From positions 250,501-314,500 of the forward strand of contig NZ_LVWJ02000011.1 in the NCBI RefSeq assembly GCF_001625015.1: a stretch of 64,000 nucleotides of DNA. The letters are read 5' to 3'. Shown piece after piece: positions 43,381 to 51,180 of this stretch (position 1 is the stretch's first letter; the number at the start of each line of letters is the position of its first letter). The notes below the pieces were generated by a model that ran no database searches, was not told the origin of the DNA, and worked only from the letters and a program-made list of their open reading frames with translations. Origin of the DNA: Lewinella sp. 4G2 (lineage in GTDB: Bacteria > Bacteroidota > Bacteroidia > Chitinophagales > Saprospiraceae). The translations under genes and the position numbers were made by a program.

Positions 43381-44142
43381 ATGCTCCTGCTATTATCCCC
43401 TGCCAAAACGCTGGATATGCAACCGCAGCCGCGTAAGTCGACCCAACCCCGGTTGCAAAATGACACGGCTGAATTGGCCACCCTACTGCGAGGCAAATCA
43501 AGTGCGGACCTACAAAAACTCATGCACATCAGCGAAAAGCTGGGTGATCTCAACTTCCAGCGCTTTCAGGATTACAAGACACCCTTTACGCCGGAGAATG
43601 CTGCCGCCGCTGGATTCGCCTTCCGGGGTGACGTCTACCAAGACCTAGACTATTCCAGCTTAACGGAAACGCAGAAAGACTTGGCCGACCAGCAGATCCG
43701 TATCCTCAGTGGATTCTACGGCCTCCTGCGCCCCAGTGACCTCATGCAGGCCTACCGGTTGGAGATGGGTACCCGCCTGGAGAATGAGCGGGGCAAGAAC
43801 CTCTACGAGTTTTGGGGCGATCGCATTACGGGCCTCATCAACGAAGACCTGGCGGAAACGGATGACGACACTATCGTCAACCTCGCCAGCCAGGAATACT
43901 TCAAGAGCGTCAAAGCGGACCAATTAGAGGGCCGGCTCCTCAACGTACATTTTAAGGAAGAACGGAACGGTAAACTGAAAGTGATCGCCTTCAACGCTAA
44001 AAAGGCCCGTGGCCGGCTCGCTCGCCTGGCTATAATTGAAAACCTCACCTCACCCGCAGGCATGAAGGAATTGGTCGTAAATGACTACATCTACAATGAT
44101 ACGTTGAGTACGGAGACGGATTGGTACTGGATCAAGGAATAA
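43381..44142 (+). CDS. yaaA: YaaA-family peroxide stress protein
   Basis: The product is 253 residues, matching the DUF328/UPF0246 family along its length: MLLLLSPAKTLD at the start, ILSGFYGLLRPSDLMQAYRLEMGTRL in the middle (about 110-138) and IAFNAKKARGRLARL later. E. coli YaaA limits intracellular iron under peroxide stress and carries a DNA-binding helix-hairpin-helix-like fold. It sits directly behind hscB, an iron-sulfur gene, which is consistent with an iron-related role (inference). Confidence 0.93.
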   Translation: MLLLLSPAKTLDMQPQPRKSTQPRLQNDTAELATLLRGKSSADLQKLMHISEKLGDLNFQRFQDYKTPFTPENAAAAGFAFRGDVYQDLDYSSLTETQKDLADQQIRILSGFYGLLRPSDLMQAYRLEMGTRLENERGKNLYEFWGDRITGLINEDLAETDDDTIVNLASQEYFKSVKADQLEGRLLNVHFKEERNGKLKVIAFNAKKARGRLARLAIIENLTSPAGMKELVVNDYIYNDTLSTETDWYWIKE

Positions 44143-44192
44143 CAAACAATCGGTAACCGCTGGTGCTATCCGTAGCAAAGACTAAGTGCTGA

Positions 44193-44783
44193 TTAAGCAG
44201 TCTTGATCTTTCGCTTTAGCCGTACTGAGCCCGGAATACAAGCACCGTAGGCACTCTCGCCCCACCAGGGGCCGGTAAGCACCATCCCCTCCGCGGTGTA
44301 CTCCGCGCGGAGTTCGTACTCCTTCATGCACCAGGATAGATCGTTCGGCTTCTGGCTACGCAGGATCTCAGTTTCCGTAATTACGATAACTCCATTCTCT
44401 TTTTGGTACCCGCTGAAACGCATCTCAGCCCAGATGCCTTGGTGGCTAACGTAGGAAGTGCCCCGCACAAAAATGCCGTTGTGGGCGATCTCCATCGTGA
44501 AGGCAAATTCCGGTGCAATCCCTCCTTCGTTTTGTAATAACTTCCCCGTCCAGGTACCACTAACGTTGGGTTGCGGGATAAACTGTGCCTGAGCATCTAA
44601 GGTCCTAACACCATCAGTCTGCCGTTCATGAATAGCTTCCACCGTCCCCTGCGCCCGGCTCTCTGCCTCAGTGCGGGCGACGGATGTAGCTATAGCAACG
44701 GCCAACAAAGCAGTCGTCAGTAAGCTGAGCGCCGAGGCGTAGTGCTGGATTTGAGATAAGGTGTCAGAAAGGGTTTTAGGCAT
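44193..44783 (-). CDS. Single-TM protein with lipocalin-like periplasmic domain, unknown function
   Basis: The product is 196 residues. One TM helix lies at about 18-36 (LSLLTTALLAVAIATSVA). A short helical linker precedes a beta-rich domain (about 70-190) opening with VSGTWTGKLLQ, typical of lipocalin-like or DUF4488-type barrels, and containing two WW/GPWWGESAYGACIPG segments. I recognise no family. It is convergent with yaaA; its promoter side faces the OmpA terminators. Confidence 0.65.
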   Translation of the reverse strand: MPKTLSDTLSQIQHYASALSLLTTALLAVAIATSVARTEAESRAQGTVEAIHERQTDGVRTLDAQAQFIPQPNVSGTWTGKLLQNEGGIAPEFAFTMEIAHNGIFVRGTSYVSHQGIWAEMRFSGYQKENGVIVITETEILRSQKPNDLSWCMKEYELRAEYTAEGMVLTGPWWGESAYGACIPGSVRLKRKIKTA

Positions 44784-44895
44784 GGCGTAAAGATAATTGG
44801 GAAATCAGTCAAAATATTTCGTCAAGCGGGCCACGAATTTTTCCCGGCGAGTATCTAGTGGGTGTATTGAGTTGATTTCAGAGCGATTAATCTTC

Positions 44896-44930
44896 AAACG
44901 CCCGGCCCGCACTTCGCGGACCGGGCGTTT
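44896..44930 (-). terminator. Second of two tandem terminator hairpins after the OmpA gene
   Basis: AAACGCCCGG-C-CCGC and GCGG-A-CCGGGCGTTT form a strong stem. The T-run TTTTTTCTTT is on the plus-strand side, but no plus-strand gene ends here, so a backup terminator for the OmpA transcript is the simplest reading. A short plus-strand RNA ending here is not excluded. Confidence 0.6.
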
Positions 44931-44942
44931 TTTCTTTAACGA

Positions 44943-44979
44943 AAACGCCCCTCCGTACCGATTGTACGAAGGGGCGTTT
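44943..44979 (-). terminator. Intrinsic terminator after the OmpA gene
   Basis: On the minus strand AAACGCCCCTTCGTAC pairs with GTACGGAGGGGCGTTT with one mismatch, followed by TTCGTT. It lies 35 bp after the stop codon. Confidence 0.8.
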
Positions 44980-45013
44980 GTCCATCACCGCGAAGGGTGG
45001 TCAGTCATTTGAC

Positions 45014-46552
45014 TTAGTAACCACGACGGTTGGAGGAACCGGCGGGGGCACCATCTTCGCGGGCACCAGCCTCAGCGGAAAGGAACTCGACGCGGCGGTT
45101 CACTACGGAACGATCTTGCGGTACGAGGTTTTCGTCTTCGCCACGGTACTGAAGGATCAGGCGATCGCGGCTGATACCGTGCTGGTTTACCAGGTGAGAA
45201 ATCACGTTGCTGGCGCGGCGGTAAGATAGCTCCCGGTTGTAAGAATCGGAACCTACTTTATCGGTGTAACCGCGGACGATCAAGCGCATGTCGGGGTTAC
45301 CCTTCATTACGCGCGCTACGCTGGAGAGCGTACCGTAGTCAGCGTACTTCACGGTAGCCTGGTTGAGGGGGAAGTAGATGATCGGCAGGTACATCTCACC
45401 GCGGTTAGTGACTACCGTAGTGGAAGTTGGGCCGAGGTCAGCCTTGATCTTCGAGATTGAAGCGTCGATCATTTCTTGAATGCGGTCTTCCGTTATGGGC
45501 TTGTCGATGCGGTTGGTTACTACACCATTAGCGTCAACTGTTTCACCGGCGCGGGGTGGGAAGAAAGGCTCGAGGTCTTTATAATCAGCTACACCGTCAC
45601 CGTCAGAGTCCAACAGGCGACCTTTCGTATCTACCGGCGCACCCATGGGGGTGTTAGCTTCCTGATCGATGGCATCCACTACACCGTCGCCGTCAGCGTC
45701 GTTGGTAGCGGCGTTCACCTTACCGTCCATATCTACGAGGTCTTTCTTGACGCCGTTGAAGGGGTTCTCCCAGTAACGTGGCTCCATCTGCGTGGCGGCG
45801 TTACCAATGTTGAAGTTGAGCGAGAGGGAAGCAGCGTTCTGTACGTCGCGGAAGTTGGAAGCTTTGTAACCGTCGATGAGGTCAGCCCGCTTACCCAGAG
45901 GGATCAAGGCCTGGTACTCCAAACCGACGTTGAAGCGGGAGCTGATGCGGAAAGCGACACCGGCACCGGCGGCCCAGTGGGCACCGAATTCGCGATCGAG
46001 GATGTCGTTACGCTCGTTGTCCAGCGGCTCGTCCTCGGCGAAGTTATCGGCGTTGGCTTTTTGAGAGGCTACTTTAAAGGTGTTACCACCGGCACCACCC
46101 ATCAGGTAGATATTGGTGTTGCGCTGGCCACCTTCGTACTTCAGGTTGTTCAGCGTAGCGACGGCGAACACAGTACCGCTCGTCCAACGGGATTCAAAGC
46201 GGCGGTTGCCACGGCGGCCGGACTCATTATCACCACTGGTCGCGGCGTAGAGACCGTCAAGGCGGACGGAGAAGATGTGGTCGAAAGCCTTGCGGGCGTG
46301 GATGCCGAGGCCGTAGCCACCGGTTGCGTCCACGTCACCGGCTACCCAACTGTAGGTAGGGCGGAGGCCGAACTCAAACATGGAGCCGGTCTTCTTGCCT
46401 TCCATAGCAGCAACGTCGGCGAGTTCTTCGATGGTCATGTCCGTAGTCTCCATCTTGGAGTCATCGGTAGCGGGAACGGGCGTTCCCTGGGCTTGAACGC
46501 CGTAGCTGAGGGGTAACAGGACAGCCAGGCTAAGAGTGTGCAATAATTTCAT
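45014..46552 (-). CDS. OmpA-family porin with TSP3 repeats
   Basis: The product is 512 residues. The signal peptide ends at VQAQ (about 22). A beta-barrel-like N-terminal part (about 55-255; FGLRPTYSW, GVAFRISSRFNVGLEY) is followed by calcium-binding type-3 repeats (NDADGDGVVDAID and DSDGDGVADYKDLEP, about 280-330). The OmpA C-terminal peptidoglycan-binding domain (about 385-495) contains GYTDKVGSDSYNRELSYRRA. It anchors the outer membrane to the wall and is probably abundant, consistent with the tandem terminators. Confidence 0.94.
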   Translation of the reverse strand: MKLLHTLSLAVLLPLSYGVQAQGTPVPATDDSKMETTDMTIEELADVAAMEGKKTGSMFEFGLRPTYSWVAGDVDATGGYGLGIHARKAFDHIFSVRLDGLYAATSGDNESGRRGNRRFESRWTSGTVFAVATLNNLKYEGGQRNTNIYLMGGAGGNTFKVASQKANADNFAEDEPLDNERNDILDREFGAHWAAGAGVAFRISSRFNVGLEYQALIPLGKRADLIDGYKASNFRDVQNAASLSLNFNIGNAATQMEPRYWENPFNGVKKDLVDMDGKVNAATNDADGDGVVDAIDQEANTPMGAPVDTKGRLLDSDGDGVADYKDLEPFFPPRAGETVDANGVVTNRIDKPITEDRIQEMIDASISKIKADLGPTSTTVVTNRGEMYLPIIYFPLNQATVKYADYGTLSSVARVMKGNPDMRLIVRGYTDKVGSDSYNRELSYRRASNVISHLVNQHGISRDRLILQYRGEDENLVPQDRSVVNRRVEFLSAEAGAREDGAPAGSSNRRGY

Positions 46553-47002
46553 AAGTCGATGTGAGAATGTTGTGAATGAAAACTAGGGATCAGTTCTTTA
46601 GGGTGGCCAAAGGCGAGCGCCATTCAGCCGCAATTTCTGCTGCCAACCAGCGTAGAAACGTCAGGGCGCCGTTGGTTTAAGAGGCGCTGAAAGACAAACG
46701 TTTACGAGGTTGGGGAGGGAAGACTGCAGGCGCAAAGGTAGACCTTCTTAGTAATACGTGCTACTTCTGCCCCCTGGTAACTGATTTTTTAGTCTTTACT
46801 TCGGGTGGTTGGGGAGGATTAGTTGGTTAGAATTAGTGTTAGTATTTGGCCAGGCATTAACTTACCAGGTGTAAATCGGTCCGGCAGTGGTCCGGCTAGG
46901 ACAATATTTTGTTCCAGCAAGCGCACCAGGCTATCACCGCTCCAGAAAATAGTTGATCTTCGCAGCGATGACCGGACCGTTAACGCGGTAAACCCATTGA
47001 TT
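46553..47002. other. 450-bp divergent intergenic region
   Basis: The region lies between the OmpA gene and the arginase-fold gene, so both promoters lie here, but I cannot place them. No repeat family, RNA or extra gene is recognised. The open frame entering the arginase gene from 46823 carries no family sequence before residue 61. Confidence 0.4.
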
Positions 47003-48085
47003 ATGTACGAGAATTGGTTAAAACCTGCTAAAATTTCTACGGAGGATTGCGTTCCGTACCAATTGGGAAGCCATTTGAAGAAGAACCCGCGCAAGTGCCC
47101 GGTTGTCATTATTGGGCTGGATGAACGCGTGGCTAACGAAACCAGGAAGGCACTTTACAAAACCGCTTTCGATTTTGATCAGCTTAACATTGCCGACCTG
47201 GGAGACATCCGTAAATCAACGGCAGCTTCCCTTATTCCGCTGCTCCGTGAGCTTTATACGTCCGGTATAACTCCAATATTGCTGGGATGTTCGACGAAGC
47301 TCTTTGAGGCACAGTACCTGGCCTTCAACGAAATTCGCCGCCAGGTAAGTCTGCTGAATATTGATAGTGAGGTGGAACTCGACGTAACGGACGAAGGAAA
47401 TTACTCCCTCAATGCCGCCGTCCACCGCAAGGGGAAACGGCAGTTCCACCTTACCCACATCGGCAGCCAACAACACTTGGTAGACCCCGCCATCTGGAAA
47501 CTTTTCGACGGTGCTGGTTACGAAGCCGTCCGCCTGGGCATCGCTCGCAAGGACGTTACCGAGTTGGAGCCACAGATCCGCGACGCTGATCTCGTTGGTT
47601 TAAACATCCGGGCCATTAACCACATCGACGCACCCGCTCGGCCGCAACGCCAACCCAGTGGCCTCGACCTGCAGGAGGCCAGCCAATTGGCCTACTACGC
47701 CGGGAACAGCGATAAGCTGAGCAGTTTTGGCCTCTTCGGCTTCAACCCGGAAGGTGCTTCCCCTCAGGATGTGGAACTTACCGGAGCAACCTACGCCCAA
47801 CTTATTTGGTACTTCCTCCAGGGGTTCGCCCGCCGCGCCGGCGACTTCCCGGCCGCCAAGGAAGAAATGCAGAGTTACGTAGTAGCCATTGATGGGAGCC
47901 CCGACCTTACTTTCCGCCGCTCAAAGATCACCAACCGGTGGTGGGTAGAAATGACTTCCCCCGTCTCCCGGGGGAGCGAACGCCACCGCCTCATCGCCTG
48001 CTCCTACCAAGATTACAAAAATGCCCGCCACGAACAGATCGTGCCCGACCGATTGATCCTGGCCTTTAAGCGGTTTACGCAGTAG
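47003..48085 (+). CDS. Arginase/formiminoglutamase-fold protein lacking metal ligands
   Basis: The product is 360 residues, with the start at 47003 chosen because the family begins with MYENWLKPAK. The ureohydrolase fold is recognisable by segment order: VVIIGLDE, then a helix, ITPILLGCSTKLFEAQYLAF (about 89-108), LLNIDSEVELD (117-127) and GLNIRAINHIDAPA (about 198-211). True arginases have GGDHS, DAHxD and SxDxDxxDP at these three places and bind two Mn ions. All of these Asp and His ligands appear to be missing. It is therefore probably a non-catalytic member; I recall such formimidoylglutamase-like proteins as common in Bacteroidota. Confidence 0.8.
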   Translation: MYENWLKPAKISTEDCVPYQLGSHLKKNPRKCPVVIIGLDERVANETRKALYKTAFDFDQLNIADLGDIRKSTAASLIPLLRELYTSGITPILLGCSTKLFEAQYLAFNEIRRQVSLLNIDSEVELDVTDEGNYSLNAAVHRKGKRQFHLTHIGSQQHLVDPAIWKLFDGAGYEAVRLGIARKDVTELEPQIRDADLVGLNIRAINHIDAPARPQRQPSGLDLQEASQLAYYAGNSDKLSSFGLFGFNPEGASPQDVELTGATYAQLIWYFLQGFARRAGDFPAAKEEMQSYVVAIDGSPDLTFRRSKITNRWWVEMTSPVSRGSERHRLIACSYQDYKNARHEQIVPDRLILAFKRFTQ

Positions 48086-48125
48086 GGTAAATTTAAAACC
48101 TCACGAGCGCCACCTCTGCGGGCAA

Positions 48126-48614
48126 TCACTTTTTCTTCTTCGTCGTCCACGCAGGAATCACGGTAATGACTGCCGGCACCTCGTCGTCCGCATCACGGAT
48201 ATCCACTTCGATGACAACCTCTCCCTTCGGTTCGGTTTGGATCTGATGCAGTTGCTCATCCGTCAGGCGGGCAATGGCGCGAATGCGGCCACTGGAACGG
48301 CGGACAAATTGGGCGTTTACGCTTTTTACTAGTGGGAGACGGTCCGCCGGCAAGTTCATCGCCATCATGGTAACGGCTACGGATTCCGCCAGCGTCATCA
48401 TCGCACCAGCGTGGACTTGCTGCAGGTGGTTATGTACTTCAGGCTCGTTCGGCACGTGGGCGATCCACTCCTGGCTCGTCACCTTTTCGTAGTGCACCTT
48501 ACTCGTCGCTACGAAAGGCACCGCCATTTGGAAGGCCATATTCGTTGCCGCGTTCTGGCTTTCTTCGGGCATTTCGGCGATCTGCCGGAGGGCCTCCGCA
48601 ATAATGTTTGCCAT
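48126..48614 (-). CDS. Hotdog-fold protein, DUF4442 type
   Basis: The product is 162 residues. A single hotdog domain holds the central helix motif NHLQQVHAGAMMTLAESVA (about 62-80), like thioesterases of the PaaI/DUF4442 group that act on acyl-CoA or related thioesters. There is a Lys-rich tail (TTKKKK). The substrate is unknown. It follows the HerA-like gene region on the same strand with a 75-bp gap. Confidence 0.82.
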   Translation of the reverse strand: MANIIAEALRQIAEMPEESQNAATNMAFQMAVPFVATSKVHYEKVTSQEWIAHVPNEPEVHNHLQQVHAGAMMTLAESVAVTMMAMNLPADRLPLVKSVNAQFVRRSSGRIRAIARLTDEQLHQIQTEPKGEVVIEVDIRDADDEVPAVITVIPAWTTKKKK

Positions 48615-48689
48615 GATCTTTATCGTTTTTAATCGGGAGAATTGCCCCGCGATTAGTCTTTAATCTTTCGTTGTGGTCTGACCGCTAGA

Positions 48690-50273
48690 TTACCACCAGC
48701 CGTTACTCTTCCGGCTACGGCTGCGGGATTTGATCCCTAACATTCCAAGGAGCCCCCGTGTGAGTTCCCGGGCCACCGTATTACCAATCTGCCGCGTAGT
48801 GGTACTGTTCAGGACCTTATCGAAGGTCGATTTCTCTTTGCTGGAACGGCGGCGCGTACTGGTTTTCTTCCCCTTCTCCCGCTGGGCTTCCATCTCCGCC
48901 TGGTGCTCGGCCTCGTTGGCCGCTTTGATCTTTTCTTCCAGGATCTCGTAAGCGCTCTCCCGGTCCACCACCTTATTGTACTTCTTAGCCAGCGGGCTGC
49001 GCGCTACGATGGATTTGATCTCCTTATCCGTCAGCACGTCCATGCGGCTGGCGGGTGCGCGGAGGAGGGTACGAACGAGTGCCGTCGGTCTACCCTTCCG
49101 GTCCAGGGCCGTGACGAAGGCTTCACCGGTGCCCAGTTCGGTAAGGGTTTGGTCGATATCGTAGTAATCCGAAAGCGGATAATTTTCGCTGGCTAGTTTG
49201 ATGGCCTTGCGGTCCTTCGCCGTAAAGGCACGGAGGGCGTGCTGCACCTTCAAACCAAGCTGGCCCAGGATGTCACTGGGAATGTCCGCTGGGTTCTGGG
49301 TAACGAAGAAGATGCCGACGCCCTTCGAACGAATCAGCTTGATGATGGCTTCCAGTTGGTCCAATAGCGCATCGGTGGCCTCCTCGAAAATGAGGTGAGC
49401 CTCATCGATAAAGATGACCAACTTCGGCCGGTCCAGATCACCCTCTTCGGGGAAGGTGGCGTAGATCTCGGCCAGCATCTGCAGCATGAAGGTGCTGAAC
49501 AACTTGGGCCGGTCCTGCACGTCCGTCAGTCGTAGGATGGATACGATGCCGCGGCCGAGTTCATCCAGTCGGGTGAGGTCGTTCACGTCGAAGCTGACCT
49601 CGCCGAAAAAGGCTTCCGCGCCCTGGGTTTCCAGCTCCACGATCCGGCGCATGATCGCACCCGTGCTCGCCGTAGAGATGCGGCCATATTCCTTGCTCAC
49701 TTCTGCTTTCCCTTCGCCGGTCATGTACTGAAGGATCTTCCGGAAATCCTTCAGGTCCAGTAGCGGTAACGCGTTTTGTTCGGCGTAGCGGAAGGCGACG
49801 GCGACGATCCCCGACTGCGCGTCGTTCAACGCCAGCATCTTGGAGAAGAGCACCGGGCCAAACTCCAACACCGTGGCGCGGAGGCGGGCGCCGGGTTCAT
49901 CGCTCAGGGAAAGCAATTCCACGGGGCTACCGGTCGCTTCGAAGGGGATACCGATTGCGGCGTGGCGCTCATCAATTTTGGGGTGGCCGGGGCTCGGCAT
50001 CGCAATGCCGGAGAGGTCACCCTTAATGTCCATCAACAAACTCGGCACGCCTTCCTGACTGAGTTGCTCAGCGATGATCTGCAGCGTCTTCGTCTTACCC
50101 GTACCGGTGGCTCCGGCGATGAGGCCGTGGCGGTTCAGCGTGCCGAGAGGGAGCTTTACGAGGGCATCCGACACGGCTTCGTCGCCAAGCATGGCGCCGC
50201 CGAGCACGAAACTCGGGCCCTTGAATGTATAGGCTTCGTTGATGTGTTCGCGAAAAGCATCAGTCGTTGACAT
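48690..50273 (-). CDS. HerA-like ATPase (DUF853 helicase family)
   Basis: The product is 527 residues. The start at 50273 is chosen because MSTTDAFREHINEAYTF matches the family, while the upstream frame overlaps the nuclease gene more. Walker A is GATGTGKT (54-61) and Walker B is VIFIDEAHLIFEE (about 287-299), followed by FVTQNPADIP. A Lys/Arg-rich C-terminus (about 460-527) ends in GLLGMLGIKSRSRSRKSNGWW. DUF853 proteins are FtsK/HerA hexameric ATPases of unknown pathway. HerA works with the NurA nuclease in archaea, and here a different nuclease gene overlaps the start by 14 bp, so coupling is possible but unproved. Confidence 0.88.
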   Translation of the reverse strand: MSTTDAFREHINEAYTFKGPSFVLGGAMLGDEAVSDALVKLPLGTLNRHGLIAGATGTGKTKTLQIIAEQLSQEGVPSLLMDIKGDLSGIAMPSPGHPKIDERHAAIGIPFEATGSPVELLSLSDEPGARLRATVLEFGPVLFSKMLALNDAQSGIVAVAFRYAEQNALPLLDLKDFRKILQYMTGEGKAEVSKEYGRISTASTGAIMRRIVELETQGAEAFFGEVSFDVNDLTRLDELGRGIVSILRLTDVQDRPKLFSTFMLQMLAEIYATFPEEGDLDRPKLVIFIDEAHLIFEEATDALLDQLEAIIKLIRSKGVGIFFVTQNPADIPSDILGQLGLKVQHALRAFTAKDRKAIKLASENYPLSDYYDIDQTLTELGTGEAFVTALDRKGRPTALVRTLLRAPASRMDVLTDKEIKSIVARSPLAKKYNKVVDRESAYEILEEKIKAANEAEHQAEMEAQREKGKKTSTRRRSSKEKSTFDKVLNSTTTRQIGNTVARELTRGLLGMLGIKSRSRSRKSNGWW

Positions 50274-51165
50274 TATTCCAATTTTTAATGCGCTTATCAA
50301 ATTTTTTCTTGCTGAAGGGCCACAGATCGGGGTTCCCGATGGACTCCAGGGCGGCCTCTACGTCGGCGGCCATAAGCTCGGGAAAAAAGTCGATACCGGC
50401 GATGGCTTCCACTTCATCGATACTCATGGCGTACTTCGGCAGGGGTTCGAAGCTGATCTCGTTGGGGATCACAAAGCCAATTCCTTTTTGTTCCGGGTCG
50501 TCGAGATCCAGCAACACCTTATAGTAGGCCGTCGGGATGGCCACCTTGTTTTTGCGGCCAATCGTTCCTTTCGGGTCGCTCGTCATCACCGGGCCGGTTA
50601 CAACGTACAAGCGTTTGAAGCGTTTTGCCCAGTCCCTCGTCAGTTCTTCCAGTTCCCGCCACACGCCCTGGTTAAATTGCCGGGCCTGGGGGCTGATGTT
50701 GCTCATGTAAAAAGTTTCACGCGCCAAGTCGGCGTTCCAGGCGAAGTCCGCAAAGGGGGCCAGGTGGCCGCGGTCGTAGCCGGAGCCCCGGTAATCGTAG
50801 TCGTCCGCGCTGCCGGTCCGGACGTCTGGATCGGGCCCAAAACGGTCGTTGCGTTTGCTCCATTTCTGGTTCAGGTTGTCGCGTTCCAGCGTGTAGGCGA
50901 CCCAGTTCGCTTGCTCCCATTCTTCGTTGTAGGAGAGGGTGAAACCTCCGTGTCGCACGATCTCCCCGTCTCCGGCGGCGGGTAAGAATCCGCCCGGTTC
51001 AGTAGCCGTTGCGGTCGGTCCGTCCGTCCCCACCTCTGCATCTACGTAAGCGCCAAACAGGTAAACGAGGGCGGCGAGAATGGCTCCGAAAATACTGATC
51101 TTGGTGATGGCGCCCCCGGAGACACCGGTGCCTTTGGAAACGTGATTGCGGCGGAGTTTGGCCAT
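50260..51165 (-). CDS. Membrane-anchored DNA/RNA non-specific endonuclease (NucA/EndoG type)
   Basis: The product is 301 residues. An N-terminal TM anchor (about 20-42) and a Thr/Pro-rich linker precede the nuclease domain (about 68-290). The active-site motif is DRGH at 131-134 (YDRGHLAPFADF), with the metal-ligand Asn in NISPQARQFNQGVWRELE. The enzyme degrades DNA and RNA in the periplasm or outside the inner membrane. Its stop overlaps the start of the HerA-like gene. Upstream, the histidine kinase gene ends 15 bp away on the same strand. Confidence 0.92.
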   Translation of the reverse strand: MAKLRRNHVSKGTGVSGGAITKISIFGAILAALVYLFGAYVDAEVGTDGPTATATEPGGFLPAAGDGEIVRHGGFTLSYNEEWEQANWVAYTLERDNLNQKWSKRNDRFGPDPDVRTGSADDYDYRGSGYDRGHLAPFADFAWNADLARETFYMSNISPQARQFNQGVWRELEELTRDWAKRFKRLYVVTGPVMTSDPKGTIGRKNKVAIPTAYYKVLLDLDDPEQKGIGFVIPNEISFEPLPKYAMSIDEVEAIAGIDFFPELMAADVEAALESIGNPDLWPFSKKKFDKRIKNWNNVND

Positions 51166-51180
51166 GAAGAAGAGAGAGAT

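Noticed and set aside
49776-50985. Plus-strand frames of 164 and 248 residues
   Set aside because: They are antisense to the HerA-like and nuclease genes, which have clear motifs.
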